Of a DNA stretch of 64,000 bases, positions 46,901 through 55,870 are shown piece by piece. A program made the position numbers and the translations under genes. The stretch is from a virus: positions 16,535-80,534 of IMG/VR virus record IMGVR_UViG_3300025110_000009. One strand, written 5' to 3'. The notes below the pieces were generated by a model. The model was not told the DNA's origin and did no database searches. It was given only the letters and a program-made list of their open reading frames with translations. Every line of letters begins with the position of its first letter. Position 1 is the first letter of the stretch.

Positions 46901-47873
46901 CAATGCTGTAAATCTAGTAGCGGGTGATGACATATATAACCAAGATGGAAAGTTCATAGGAGAAGTAGCATCAACTTCTACTAATACAATTACACTTGCA
47001 GAGTTAGATAGTGGAGGAGCAGATATAAATTACAAGCCTACGGCAAATGATGAGATTACAATCTATAATAGAAAACCTCTAGTTTTATCTAATAAGTTTT
47101 CAGAACACGATGTTTTCGGTGCAGTTAATTCATTAGCATCTAAGAAAGGATTAGAATACCAATTTATTAATGACAAAATGTTAATAAAACAAATAGAAAA
47201 CTATGATGCTAAAAGAAAGTTTGATATTTCATATAAGGAAGGAACTGTGTTAGAAATAGAAAACAATACGACTCTCTTCGATAAGGCAAATAAGATAGTT
47301 GTAATAGGAGATAGTGTTAAAGCAGAGGTTGCTGTGCCAATACTAAAAGGAAATACTAAAACTATGAGAGTTGTAGACCCTAACATTAAGAATCTAGGAG
47401 AAGCAAAAATAAAAGCAGAAAGACTTCTAGCAACTCATAACTCTCCTGCTAAGAAAATAACATTGAAAATGGAAAGAAAGGGAACAGAACTGATGCAAGC
47501 AGGAGATTTGGTCACTTTAACATTTGAAAGTCATGGAATTAAGAATGAAGAGTTTACGGTGTTTGAAATAGAAAACGTCATGTCAGCAATTTCAACTGTT
47601 ACAGTAGGAACCTTTAATAAGACTATCGCTGAGAGACTATCTGAACTAGGCCAAAAGCAACAAACAGGCTTTGGAACATTATTCAGCAAAAACTCCGGTG
47701 AGGCTGTTAAGGTTCATTATTCCTTTGAAGAAGTTCTATTAAGAGAAAATTCATTGAAATACCAAGTAACAACTCCGGGTGGAACATTAGTAGGATGGAA
47801 CACATCAGTAGGGCATATCTCAACAATAGGTGCAGGTAATGATACAGTAACAACAAAGGAGATAAAACTATGA
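40953..47873 (+). CDS. Giant tail hub / host-recognition protein
   Basis: 2306 residues, Asn/Thr/Ser/Tyr-rich. The N-terminal two thirds are beta-rich and divergent. An internal hub-like piece (FVGSVEDISSKNENGNIIYT, then GRDKISALLDNS) and the C-terminal 450 residues look like the siphovirus tail-tip hub, with GLEYQFINDKMLIKQIENYD, a helix with AKIKAERLLATHNSPAKKI and ELMQAGDLVTLTFESHGIKN. The protein would cap the tube and carry the fibre. It shares no tag or zinc motif. It overlaps the next gene by four bases (ATGA). Confidence 0.7.
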   Translation: MPANYIYPLNVGTLNTHSFNYTWANRWKPDFAFKNVSVNPTLHNPAATYNPGGGTTHSLGTNYAGASANFFEIRKAPTNVGSTAEPDISNHEYDRIVNRILPSSNPNTLANYVTNKQDTQSHKLRCYDGLQATTGQKVGGSSAPESGLDLDNYDYFVLINPEISDDTSPSIRPHFAKIKQIVTYDEYGDGFEFEPKYPTSISEGTNFEVYKGPAVTNTNVVAVSYGLRGDTAVNTALEKYDGFCSVSRPTWYFYEDRLETKNQLDYGTKYLLTNCRWFKDWTKYHTNEKGYNSGNANASWTTNKTLTTLGNYDFTINDIGQSLWGYGGGEYHHGGIVTAYDNSANTVTLDQIRYNFGVISGTSNYLYYGRTIHHAVFKTEKKYGARVIDLGSKNHHGILVDNTEVKDEAGNEIDRNITYTVNPSEWVNCFRNYNRNASDRTSQHSSYNPTGTYKLITGDLSGPSRYLYFKDSKNRNNGVTNIISPTSLNSPQNRISQSATVTSVDESGVKHLKMKEDDKFTISTSLHRGSLSEYELPYLASTETTSGQTIVLQQVIEGFDARNDSFLSAGDIIRFNDMFYRVASVAAPSDSLRTQAVTVDKKKTLIGGTWEAIGTLPSVSNKKIFVRAWNGGLTGAMPIDTEGVYSSNSLARLTINGKTVTKTKTRLYDNKIVFLNKQFYGHNIPVDYGDSINGHIKLRNPTKKFYIPSNNISFLYYMEGNYSMEETSFVGSVEDISSKNENGNIIYTIMGRDKISALLDNSINKNLERTNDIVYSSLNPIIDFTDSLDATYTVNSVQTNGITVSDSSDALQVLNKHDLIFYNNKYLGEVSTATDNSGTTVIVFTHNNRTTITNGSRALKFHRLGGTQGYLTGTKALGSNIQDTVYPTDYSHLGNNGCNFVTGIKNLYSGATNTKSDLLYSSATGSYSKDESLGYDITSIKGITRGKDSCFAFKLAHETQAGRTIKPIQTTSSVSPYNIININTKDESNSVISLAPTFPLVLGSIEQNSSDTSLGGGTGTTGIYLVNNNIPTGGFLHKLSTTLDTNYYFGDTIFRYTALNKFKAGTISQTYDSVYNSASSNQNLQGYCSAYKLDSSGSPSAIVTADDITKSQYPARGSNFWTSGFLGMAMSRKPPTQYPTGTGVGVHTSGGHLVEQLENIDYRAKNYEILGLGDIHIDSKLRHNNIAYAADAHEFTSFGLMLEDEGTSGGSKAHTNYTGSTTIEQKRDADYDNMTIKSASITPANMKRFGVMRLVEATFDWHFNPVNYETLPTTSKLPLLDSIKYPRMKMLYNNLSVNFDSVVSVNNGTIVIRNDAGDTSTAVSLIAGDTIYRGKDGTVLGIAHKTISNDSTLTIHGSDTTKDIKLFWDDENDTTGDRIYIVRPKIFNTLAQAEGKWGLDDVSYTNGLYMPNMYIVIPMVYRDYLRHRLLRGYHATDDKLDAHNLWIPLISECIDGIDGTSHDKEDNRGQISAFHQAKDWTSNSSEVYYHPSRIVNAITRRTFGSTSDGEQYDTHNNTHLYEGCNVIFKDMKKVTKQRDGNEAFTLPTSAVIDIDADVGSMRNTWSDSLGTIQSTSGSYDNVDQHSRVLRINQKPATGEEMAYLGTHTRSHFLGEDSLRSDNSEYGDREKKHTENSWTDQKKGDVFQAQALFKPKIDFGSGSLTNNTFTITLNSSCINSWIDYVPNLKGYYLVSDKLVGTNITLPDKDAFDTTSTTNKLKGEPTFIGKITSHTYNDTGTYVVHTILMDTTLNTTNHGKTFRLMKISETTFEDTPDYFEVNKMFDTGLEYNYLTQNFITGDEELSDSVVGFGSSEDNYTTSGASNDDLIYEEGLFAMYLLLDVDNITGSGYVDRRTLTNAKALFTNGQSIECNITDGTTSEVKTLTVSETTNDLQFNYSGKLSGKGIVSFGEIFTLTTHVKPKLNKAKKAYIGTTFIMGTDAETAIEEILEENNIDVDVSGKDLVYTTNIVSQNTTGTTITLENNAVNLVAGDDIYNQDGKFIGEVASTSTNTITLAELDSGGADINYKPTANDEITIYNRKPLVLSNKFSEHDVFGAVNSLASKKGLEYQFINDKMLIKQIENYDAKRKFDISYKEGTVLEIENNTTLFDKANKIVVIGDSVKAEVAVPILKGNTKTMRVVDPNIKNLGEAKIKAERLLATHNSPAKKITLKMERKGTELMQAGDLVTLTFESHGIKNEEFTVFEIENVMSAISTVTVGTFNKTIAERLSELGQKQQTGFGTLFSKNSGEAVKVHYSFEEVLLRENSLKYQVTTPGGTLVGWNTSVGHISTIGAGNDTVTTKEIKL

Positions 47874-48226
47874 TAATAAACGCTGGTCGCATTGCTTTGG
47901 GTAAAATGATTAAAGGCGAAAGTGTCAATGCTTTCACTTATATTGACGCTGGTGATGGTTCAGATTCTTCTTCTATATCTCAAACCACCTTAGACCATAG
48001 TGTGTTATCAACTCGTAAGTCTGCTACTCCAGAACTTGTAGGCAATATATTGATTTACTCTGTAGATTTCACAGGTTCGGAATTAGGTAGTAATACTATT
48101 TCAGAACTTGGTATCTTTAATGCATCAACTGGTGGTGATATGTTAAGCCGGGTTACATTTAATAGCATCGGCCCCTTAGCAGCAGACGAAACGATTAGTT
48201 TCACTTTTAGGTTGGAGGTCGTCTAA
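47870..48226 (+). CDS. Tail fibre-associated small protein
   Basis: 118 residues, starting in an ATGA overlap with the hub gene and ending one base into the fibre gene. Pattern MIINAGRIALGKMIKGESVN and ISELGIFNASTGGDMLSRV is seen in phage baseplate-to-fibre connector proteins. It probably links the hub to the fibre; this is inferred from position and pattern. Confidence 0.55.
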   Translation: MIINAGRIALGKMIKGESVNAFTYIDAGDGSDSSSISQTTLDHSVLSTRKSATPELVGNILIYSVDFTGSELGSNTISELGIFNASTGGDMLSRVTFNSIGPLAADETISFTFRLEVV

Positions 48227-51200
48227 TGGCAACAAATCCAAAGTTTATCAGCACTCTGTCAAATGCTATTGATGGACAGGCTAGTAACAATGATACCGAG
48301 CATATACAGGATGGAACAGATAAACTCCATTCTGGTGTAATCAATGCTTTAAACATTGGAACAGGTTTATCATTTGTTATACACGGAGGAGATATAACAC
48401 AAAATAATGGTGGCTCTACATATACTCGTTTTAACATAACTGAAATTAAATATCTTAGAGATGGTAAATTACTTACTGCAAGCGCAGTTACGAATCAAGA
48501 ACCTGCTTGGGCTGTAAACTCTGCAAATGATTGGTATGGGACAGTTGTTATAGCAGACGGTAGCCAAAGTGGAGAAAGTGCAAACACAATTAAATTTAGA
48601 GGAGCAACTGCTTTAGGAACTACAACTTCTAAAACTGCTTCACCTAAACCCGGAGATATACCTATAGCAATAATTCAGATTGCTAAAGGTAGTGCTGCTA
48701 AAGCAGTTGATAGAAAAGTGCAATTCCTTGGTATTGGTAAGGCTTCTCAATCAATGTCTTTCTTCGGTTCTAACTTTACAGAAGACCTAAGAATAAACGA
48801 TGATGGTACTATTACAAAGGGCGGAGCAACAATTACTTTCCCTGCGACTACAGGTAATGTTGTAACTACAGGAGATTCTGCAACAATTACAGCAACAATG
48901 TTAGCAGCCAATTCTGTTGATTCTTCAGAATTAGTAGATGGTTCTATTGATACCTCTCATATTGCTGATGACCAAGTTACTTATGCTAAGATTCAAAATG
49001 TTTCAGCAACAAATAGAATACTTGGAAGAGATTCGTCTGGTGCTGGAATCATAGAGGAAATAACTCCTGCAAGTCTAAGAACAATGATTAACGTAGAAGA
49101 CGGTGCAGATGTAACTGATGAAACAAACGTTAAAGCAATCTTAGCAGCATTAGATTCTACTGATACACTATACATAGGAGATTCAGGTAACGACACTACT
49201 GTTGACATTCGCGGTAATTTAACTGTTCAAGGAACTCAAACAGTAGTTAATACTGTTACTATGAATGCCGCCAATGCTATTGTTTTTGAAGGGGCTACAG
49301 CAGATGCTCACGAAACAACATTAACAATAGATGACCCTGACCAAGATAATACAATTACATTACCTGATGCTACAGGAACCGTTGTCTTACACAGTCTTGC
49401 TCAAACATTAACTAATAAAACTATTGATGCAGATAACAATACTATTACTGATTTAGCAAATGCAAACATAAAAGCGGGTGCGGCAATTTCTGCTACAAAA
49501 ATAGCAAACGGAACAATAAGTAATACTGAGTTCCAATATCTAAACGGGGTAACAAGTGCTATTCAAACACAAATAGATGGGAAGTCACCTACTGCTGGTA
49601 ACACAAGTCTAGTTACTGTTGGCACAATATCAACAGGCACATGGAATGCAACGGCTATTGCTGATGGTAAAATTGCTTCTGCTTCTACTTGGAATGCTAA
49701 ACTTTCTCCTACTATTGGTGATTATACTGATTTAGGAACTGGAACAGATTCTACCAATGATAAATTAATTGTTTATGATAATAGCGCATCTACCTTTAAG
49801 AAAGCAGAAGTAACAGACATATTAAATGAAATTGCTTCGGGCAATGTAGTAGGTTCAGGAAAACTTTGGGCTAATACATTACCTGCTGATGGTGCAGAAG
49901 TTAACGTCCAAGCAGATTGGAATGCTTCAAGTGGTGATGCAAAAATTCTTAATAAACCAAATGTGCAATATACATCAGCCATTCCAAATGCTACTGCTTC
50001 ACAAACTGGTTTAGCAACTGCAACTCAAATTACTAAATTGAATGCTATTGAAGCATCTGCTGATGTAACTGATACTACTAATGTTACTGCCGCAGGAGCA
50101 TTAATGGATTCAGAAGTAACTAATCTTGCATTTGTAAAAGGACTAGCATCTGGTATTTCTGATGGAAATGTTTTAGTTGCTAATGCTAATGTAGCAGATA
50201 ATGACTTCTTAAGGGTTGATGGAACATCTATTGAAGGTAGAACTGCTGCACAAGTAAGAAGCGATTTAGGTATTGCAGATGACGAAATAATAGATTGGAC
50301 AGCAGACCAAGGTTCAACTAATATTCATTCTGGTAATTATACTGATACTAACACATGGAGGTCAATAGAAGCAATACAGGATATAGTAGGTGCTATGTTT
50401 ACTTCAAACACCGAAACTAGAATAAGTGCTACCTATGAAGATGGTGATGCTACTATTGATTTAGTTGTTGATGATTTAAATACAGATACACAATTGTCTA
50501 CTGAAGCCGTTCAAGATATTGTTGGGGCTATGTTTAGTGGCAATACAGAAACAAACATTACTGCAACTTATCAGGATTCAGATGGAACAATAGACCTTGT
50601 TGGCGCAACAACAGGTCTTAGCAATATTGTTGAAGATACCTCCCCACAATTGGGTGGAAATTTAGACTTAGTGACTCATCATATTACTACAACAAGCAAT
50701 AGAAATATAGACTTAAAACCTCATGGTACAGGTACTGTAAGAATATTTGATGCTGACGTAGGTTTCCCTTCAGCCCCAAGTGCCGGAAAACTTAGTGTAA
50801 TACACGATGGTGATGATGGGCCAACATTGTTACTAAGTGACGGTGATAATGGTAGCGGTTCTGGGCCTAATATGTTATTTTACCGTGATACGTCTTCGCC
50901 AGCAGATGATGATATTCTAGGAAAAGTAAGTTTCCAAAGCACAACAAGTAATGGGACTTATAAAACATATACTGAAATAAAGAACACAATAGAAGATGTA
51001 ACTGATGGTACGACTGATGCAATAATGTCATTAAGAACTCAGAAGAACGGTACACTAACAGATATGTTAACTATTAGTGGTGAAAACAATTTAGTTAAAG
51101 TTCACGGTAACTTTGAGGTTACAGGAACACAAACTATTGTTGATACAGTAACAATGAATGCTGCTAACGCAATAGTGTTTGAAGGTGCAACTGCTGACGC

Positions 51201-54200
51201 GTATGAAACTACATTAACTATTACAGACCCAACGGCTGATAGAACAATCACTTTACCCGATACGAGTGGTACTGTTGCTTTAACCAGCCAATTAGCGGGT
51301 GCTGGTAGCGATACAACCTATTCAGCAGGTACAGGTCTTGATTTATCTTCAACTACCTTTAGTGTAGATATGTCAGAACTAATTTCCAATGCAGGTAATA
51401 ATAAAGTATTGACCGCTAAATCTTCATCTAGCACTACCGTTCAAGCAGAAGGAAGCCTACTGTTTGATGGAACAAATTTAGGTATAGGCACTACTCCTGA
51501 ATATGCAGTAGATGTTGCAGGTTCTCTTAGAATACTACCTACAATTTCTTCTCATGCTGGAACTGCTATTAGAATAGGGCCACAAGATAACGACATTGAT
51601 GTAACACTATTAAGAATTGACGGTAATGGTGGTGGTGCTGGTTCAGGAAACTCCGGTGAATCGAATGATTCTAACTATGGTTTCTCAATGAAGTATATGG
51701 GGTCTGGAACTGGAACCGCAAATAGATATGCTCTATTTATGGATAACAGCACAGGAACTGCTTTAGAAGGAATGACTGTCTTACAAGATGGTAAAACCGG
51801 AATAGGTACGTCAACACCTGCCACGAAATTAGATGTAGCAGGTAGCATCACCGTAGCAGACCACATTATCCATAGTGGCGATACCAACAATATGATTAGT
51901 TTTGGAACCGATACTCAGACTTTCAAAACTGCGGGTACTAGTAGAATGAAAATAATGTCAGGAGGTGCTATTGGTATAGGAACAGATACCCCTGTTAGTA
52001 GGCTTCATATTGAAAAGGGTGCTTATGATTATGATGATGGTACACAGGATGAAGATGGTGATTTCCATCTTATGCTTAAAGCATCAGAAGGCAGTAACTC
52101 CGGTGATGCGGTTTCATTAGGTTTTGCACAATCAACTGATGGTACAACAGTAGGTGCGAAGATAAGTCACGTTGTCTCAGGTTCTTATTCAAGAGGTCAT
52201 CTTACGTTTTCAACCAATAATACTGACGGGGCGGCTGATACTACTGTTGAAAGAATGAGAATAACTAATGATGGTAATGTCGGAATAGGTACTATAACGC
52301 CCGGTTCAATGTTAGAAGTGGATGATACTAACGCAATCGTTGAAGTTAATGCCAGTACGAATGGTAGCGGTGTTGGTTGGTTCAAAGTATCTGACCAAGG
52401 AACGTCAAAGTGGGCTATGGGTCTTTCTAAGAATGCGAGTCTTTCGGGTTCAGACTTCCACATATTTGAAGACGCTTCTTCCAACAGTCCAAGATTCACG
52501 ATAAAGGATGGAGGTAATGTTGGAATAGGCACTACAAGTCCCGATGTGCCGCTTCATATCAAAAGCACCGCAACTGGCGCGTTATTAAGACTAGAATCCA
52601 CCGAAGCAGGTTCAGGTTCTTCTCCTACTATTGATTTGTATAGGAACTCCGGCTCACCTGCTGTTAGCGATTTCATAGGAAACATCCTGTTCTCCGGCAC
52701 GAATGACAATAGCGGTGAAAAGGTAAATTACGCTGGAATGGAAGTCTTCATCGAAGATGAAACAGATGCAACTGAAAATGCCGCAATCAAATTCAATGTC
52801 TATGAGATGGGAACGCCTAGAACCAACTTTACTATTGGTTCTACGTTATGCACGTTTAACCAAAACTCAAGAAACATGGATGTGAGGATGTTATCAGACG
52901 ATGGCACAAACAATTTCTTCTCTGATGCCAGCACTAATCGAATAGGAATAGGCACTAATGCGCCTACAGGAACTCTATCCATTCAATCAAGTGGACATGA
53001 CATGATTCACTTGAATAGGACTGTTGACAATGAAGGATATGGAATGGGTATAATTGGTAGAGCAGGAAACGATTCATCCACAACTGCCGCACATGAGTAT
53101 GCTGGAATGTTCTTCCAGATAGAAGACCATACAGACGGTGCGGAAAAAGGTAGCATAGCATTCAATACTTCAACTGGTGGAACTGCGGCAGATAGTAGTA
53201 GCACTCATGCTATGCAGATTACAAGTGATAACAAGGTTGGAATAGGTACTTCAACACCACAATGGGATTTGTCTGTTCCCGGTGATGTGGCTATTGGTTG
53301 GTATAATAACTTTACAGGAACAAATACCGCAACGGGTGCTACTGATGCTACACTTAGGGTTGCAGGTAGAGCATTCGATAAACCCGCAATAATAGAACTT
53401 GCTAACTTCGATGCCAATAACTTCTATGGTGGAACTACAACATTCAAACTTGGAGAACTAGCATTCGCTATGAATGAGAACTCAAACACCGTAACTAGGG
53501 TAGCAAAGATTGAAGCATGGACAGAAACCCCAAGTGAAGAAGGACACTTTGATGGTAGACTTCTATTTAGCACATCTGCGGGAGATGCTTCAGGTGCAAA
53601 CTTAACTACAAAAATGGTTATAGATGGTGATGGTAAAGTAGGAATAGGCACAGATGCGCCATCAACAGCATTAGACGTAGCAGGTGACATAAGCGGTGAT
53701 AGGCTAAATCTTGAGAAGAGTAGTGGTTATGCAAGTATAGAATTAGGTGGGGGTTCTGGTGCTTTCATAGATATGAAGAACCCATTCTCTGATGACTTCG
53801 ATTGTAGGATAATTACAGATGGAACAGGTTTGGATATTATTGCAGCAGGTTCAGGTAATCATATTACTTTGAAGACAAATGGTACTGAGAGATTCCAAGT
53901 AGAAGATTCGGCAATTACTTTCTTTAATGCTTATGCTTTCCCTAATGCAGACGGTTCAGCGAATCAAGTGTTAAAGACAGATGGTAGCGGTTCATTATCT
54001 TGGGCAAATCAAAGCGGTAGTGGTTCTTCATTCGCTGTTGGTGATATTACAGGTGCAACTGCCTTAACAAGTGGTTTAGCATCAACTGATGAATTAGTTC
54101 TAAGTGATAATGGAACATTAAAGAGAATGGATATTTCAGTAGTAGAAGCCTACATGAGCGACAATCTAGCAGAATTATACATTAGAGATAGAAGAAACGA

Positions 54201-55323
54201 TGGTGACGTTGCTCCCTCTGCTTATATGGCAAATGCCATGTCTCTATCCTTTACTGATGAAATAACAGGAAGCGATAACAGTTGGGATGGAGTTCTAACA
54301 ATGAAAGGTTGGGGAGATGATTACCGAGCATGGCAATTAGTTTCATCAAACGTCAATGGTTCAGATAGCATGGAAACTGAACCATTATATTTCAGAAGCG
54401 GCGAAGATTCTTCTTGGGGTTCATTAAGAAAGGTTGTTGTTGAAGACGGTTCAACGAAGGATGTTTCTATTGGAGGTAATCTTTCTCTAGCAGAAAATAA
54501 GAGAATATACTTCGATTCTACAGACACTTATATCTATGCTAATACTGACGCTACTGAATCACTTCATGTAGCCGCAGATGCAAGTATATATTTAGACCCT
54601 GATTCAGATGTGGTAATTAGAGCAGGTTCTACTGAATGGGCAAGATTCGATGGTAGCACTCAAAGAGTCGGAATAGGCACTACGAGTCCCGAATGTGAAT
54701 TGCACGTTGAAGGTAGCATAGCAGTTGCTTACGCTTTAGCACACGCAGGACAAACCGGACAAAACAGATTAGTTTTTGGTACTAATACTCAGACATTCCA
54801 AACTGCGGGAACAACAAGAATGACCATTCAGGCTGATGGTGATATAGACGTAAGTGGAGGTATACAATCAACTTCATCAACAAAAGGATGGAATAATTGG
54901 AGTATGATGCGATTTGGTAAGTTAGATTACGGAACATCGGCAAGTGGGGGTGCTGGACTTAAAGCACTTACCTTTGATGATAACGAAGCAGGGTATGGAA
55001 ACATCGCAATACCAACAGATATTACAATTAGAGCCGTTCAATTCAGAACAAGCGGTGTTGTTCTTAGTGGAACAACCGCACAGGTTTGGAGAATATTCGC
55101 AAATGGGGATGCAGGTACAGGGACATTAACTAATCTCAGCCTTGATGCAAGTGACTTCACAAGACAGAACTCAGAGAATGCAAACTCAACTGCACATACT
55201 TACACAATGACAGGTCTAAGCGCATCCTATGACGCAGGTGACATTATATCAATAAGAAGAGAATCTGGTGCAGTAGACATGGGTGATGTGATAGTGGATA
55301 TTTATTATAGCCATGATATTTAG
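48226..55323 (+). CDS. Large tail fibre with GIGT repeats
   Basis: 2365 residues. N-terminal virion-attachment part, a first half with segments such as AQTLTNKTIDADNNTI and ATQITKLNAIEASADVTD, and a second half with nine copies of h-GIGT-x-x-P followed by a strand (for example VGIGTTSPDVPLHIKS), the repeat typical of marine virus fibres. Two duplicated blocks are visible: TVTMNAANAIVFEGATADA at about 49256 and 51151, and AVQDIVGAMF repeats at about 50370 and 50507. The C-terminal 140 residues (GWNNWSMMRFGKLDYGTSAS) form a separate beta domain, probably the receptor-binding tip. No intramolecular chaperone motif was recognised. Confidence 0.85.
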   Translation: MATNPKFISTLSNAIDGQASNNDTEHIQDGTDKLHSGVINALNIGTGLSFVIHGGDITQNNGGSTYTRFNITEIKYLRDGKLLTASAVTNQEPAWAVNSANDWYGTVVIADGSQSGESANTIKFRGATALGTTTSKTASPKPGDIPIAIIQIAKGSAAKAVDRKVQFLGIGKASQSMSFFGSNFTEDLRINDDGTITKGGATITFPATTGNVVTTGDSATITATMLAANSVDSSELVDGSIDTSHIADDQVTYAKIQNVSATNRILGRDSSGAGIIEEITPASLRTMINVEDGADVTDETNVKAILAALDSTDTLYIGDSGNDTTVDIRGNLTVQGTQTVVNTVTMNAANAIVFEGATADAHETTLTIDDPDQDNTITLPDATGTVVLHSLAQTLTNKTIDADNNTITDLANANIKAGAAISATKIANGTISNTEFQYLNGVTSAIQTQIDGKSPTAGNTSLVTVGTISTGTWNATAIADGKIASASTWNAKLSPTIGDYTDLGTGTDSTNDKLIVYDNSASTFKKAEVTDILNEIASGNVVGSGKLWANTLPADGAEVNVQADWNASSGDAKILNKPNVQYTSAIPNATASQTGLATATQITKLNAIEASADVTDTTNVTAAGALMDSEVTNLAFVKGLASGISDGNVLVANANVADNDFLRVDGTSIEGRTAAQVRSDLGIADDEIIDWTADQGSTNIHSGNYTDTNTWRSIEAIQDIVGAMFTSNTETRISATYEDGDATIDLVVDDLNTDTQLSTEAVQDIVGAMFSGNTETNITATYQDSDGTIDLVGATTGLSNIVEDTSPQLGGNLDLVTHHITTTSNRNIDLKPHGTGTVRIFDADVGFPSAPSAGKLSVIHDGDDGPTLLLSDGDNGSGSGPNMLFYRDTSSPADDDILGKVSFQSTTSNGTYKTYTEIKNTIEDVTDGTTDAIMSLRTQKNGTLTDMLTISGENNLVKVHGNFEVTGTQTIVDTVTMNAANAIVFEGATADAYETTLTITDPTADRTITLPDTSGTVALTSQLAGAGSDTTYSAGTGLDLSSTTFSVDMSELISNAGNNKVLTAKSSSSTTVQAEGSLLFDGTNLGIGTTPEYAVDVAGSLRILPTISSHAGTAIRIGPQDNDIDVTLLRIDGNGGGAGSGNSGESNDSNYGFSMKYMGSGTGTANRYALFMDNSTGTALEGMTVLQDGKTGIGTSTPATKLDVAGSITVADHIIHSGDTNNMISFGTDTQTFKTAGTSRMKIMSGGAIGIGTDTPVSRLHIEKGAYDYDDGTQDEDGDFHLMLKASEGSNSGDAVSLGFAQSTDGTTVGAKISHVVSGSYSRGHLTFSTNNTDGAADTTVERMRITNDGNVGIGTITPGSMLEVDDTNAIVEVNASTNGSGVGWFKVSDQGTSKWAMGLSKNASLSGSDFHIFEDASSNSPRFTIKDGGNVGIGTTSPDVPLHIKSTATGALLRLESTEAGSGSSPTIDLYRNSGSPAVSDFIGNILFSGTNDNSGEKVNYAGMEVFIEDETDATENAAIKFNVYEMGTPRTNFTIGSTLCTFNQNSRNMDVRMLSDDGTNNFFSDASTNRIGIGTNAPTGTLSIQSSGHDMIHLNRTVDNEGYGMGIIGRAGNDSSTTAAHEYAGMFFQIEDHTDGAEKGSIAFNTSTGGTAADSSSTHAMQITSDNKVGIGTSTPQWDLSVPGDVAIGWYNNFTGTNTATGATDATLRVAGRAFDKPAIIELANFDANNFYGGTTTFKLGELAFAMNENSNTVTRVAKIEAWTETPSEEGHFDGRLLFSTSAGDASGANLTTKMVIDGDGKVGIGTDAPSTALDVAGDISGDRLNLEKSSGYASIELGGGSGAFIDMKNPFSDDFDCRIITDGTGLDIIAAGSGNHITLKTNGTERFQVEDSAITFFNAYAFPNADGSANQVLKTDGSGSLSWANQSGSGSSFAVGDITGATALTSGLASTDELVLSDNGTLKRMDISVVEAYMSDNLAELYIRDRRNDGDVAPSAYMANAMSLSFTDEITGSDNSWDGVLTMKGWGDDYRAWQLVSSNVNGSDSMETEPLYFRSGEDSSWGSLRKVVVEDGSTKDVSIGGNLSLAENKRIYFDSTDTYIYANTDATESLHVAADASIYLDPDSDVVIRAGSTEWARFDGSTQRVGIGTTSPECELHVEGSIAVAYALAHAGQTGQNRLVFGTNTQTFQTAGTTRMTIQADGDIDVSGGIQSTSSTKGWNNWSMMRFGKLDYGTSASGGAGLKALTFDDNEAGYGNIAIPTDITIRAVQFRTSGVVLSGTTAQVWRIFANGDAGTGTLTNLSLDASDFTRQNSENANSTAHTYTMTGLSASYDAGDIISIRRESGAVDMGDVIVDIYYSHDI
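49216..51300 (+). repeat. Duplicated fibre block (two diverged copies)
   Basis: Two blocks of about 60 codons, at about 49207-49400 and 51112-51300, encode nearly the same protein: VQGTQTVVNTVTMNAANAIV and VTGTQTIVDTVTMNAANAIV, each ending in TITLPD-TGTV. Codons differ at many silent sites, so the duplication is old and kept at the protein level. Confidence 0.7.
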
Positions 55324-55331
55324 GTGATTAA

Positions 55332-55643
55332 ATGACAGAAGAAGAAGAACCAGTAGAACAATATGTAAACCCAAATGTAACAGTAAGTTACAATGTTGGC
55401 CCCGGCCATGAATTGTATAACCCAGATACAACAGAAGAATTTAACTGGGAAGAATTAAGAGCGAAAAGAAATGGTAGGTTAAAGATGGCAGATAAGTATC
55501 AAGGCATTCTGTTTTACAATACATTAACCACAACACAACAAACTGAGTTAGCCACATATAGACAGGCTTTATTAGATATTACAGAGTATGATACAACAGC
55601 AGAAGCATGGGCTAATTGGCCTACTAGACCTGATTGGATGTAA
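55332..55643 (+). CDS. Tail fibre assembly chaperone-like protein
   Basis: RBS AGGTGATTAA precedes ATG 55332. 103 residues. The C-terminus matches the pattern of phage tail fibre assembly proteins: RNGRLKMADKYQGILFYNTL, then ATYRQALLDITEYDT and WANWPTRPDWM (compare R-x-x-L-x-x-(S/A)D, YRQALRDI and WPxxP). Placement directly after the fibre supports a role in fibre trimerisation or attachment. Last gene of the + strand block. Confidence 0.75.
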   Translation: MTEEEEPVEQYVNPNVTVSYNVGPGHELYNPDTTEEFNWEELRAKRNGRLKMADKYQGILFYNTLTTTQQTELATYRQALLDITEYDTTAEAWANWPTRPDWM

Positions 55644-55689
55644 TACTTTGTTAAGAACAAGTGTTAAAAGAAGAAGTTCTGGTGTCGAG

Positions 55690-55700
55690 CATATATAAAC
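55690..55700 (+). promoter_or_regulatory. TATA box-like element
   Basis: CATATATAAAC at about 55690-55700 matches an archaeal TATA box. Counting about 25 bases puts a possible transcription start near 55718-55725, just before the GC-rich structured segment and past the last + strand gene, so no protein gene is obviously served. Confidence 0.4.
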
Positions 55701-55719
55701 TGACGAAGCATTGGCGGAA

Positions 55720-55860
55720 CTTTTTAGTCCAGCATATTCCCCCACAGGGGCCAAATAGCGGCATTTGGGGGCTGATGCTGTGATGGGATAACCGACCCAA
55801 AGAACGCTCTCAGAAGGCACGCAATCGCACATTTTCGGGGTGTTTCAAAACCCAAAGAGA
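55720..55860 (+). ncRNA. Candidate structured non-coding RNA
   Basis: A GC-rich island in an AT-rich genome, without a gene. It can form CAGCAT (55730-55735) with ATGCTG (55775-55780), a symmetric 3x3 internal loop, then CCCCCA (55739-55744) with TGGGGG (55766-55771) around a loop. A further small hairpin near GGGT/ACCC at 55838-55853 follows. A TATA-like box lies at the right distance upstream and T-rich sequence downstream. It could instead be a bidirectional terminator for the convergent modules. The strand is inferred from the TATA box. Confidence 0.4.
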
Positions 55861-55870
55861 TACAAAACTG

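Noticed and set aside
51478-54700. Possible CRISPR-like regular repeat (GGAATAGGCAC units)
   Set aside because: Repeats lie in frame in a fibre gene and encode GIGT units; spacing is irregular and no spacer pattern exists.
55838-55855. tRNA T-arm-like sequence (GGGT GTTTCAAA ACCC)
   Set aside because: Stem has only four pairs and no acceptor, D or anticodon arms can be built around it.
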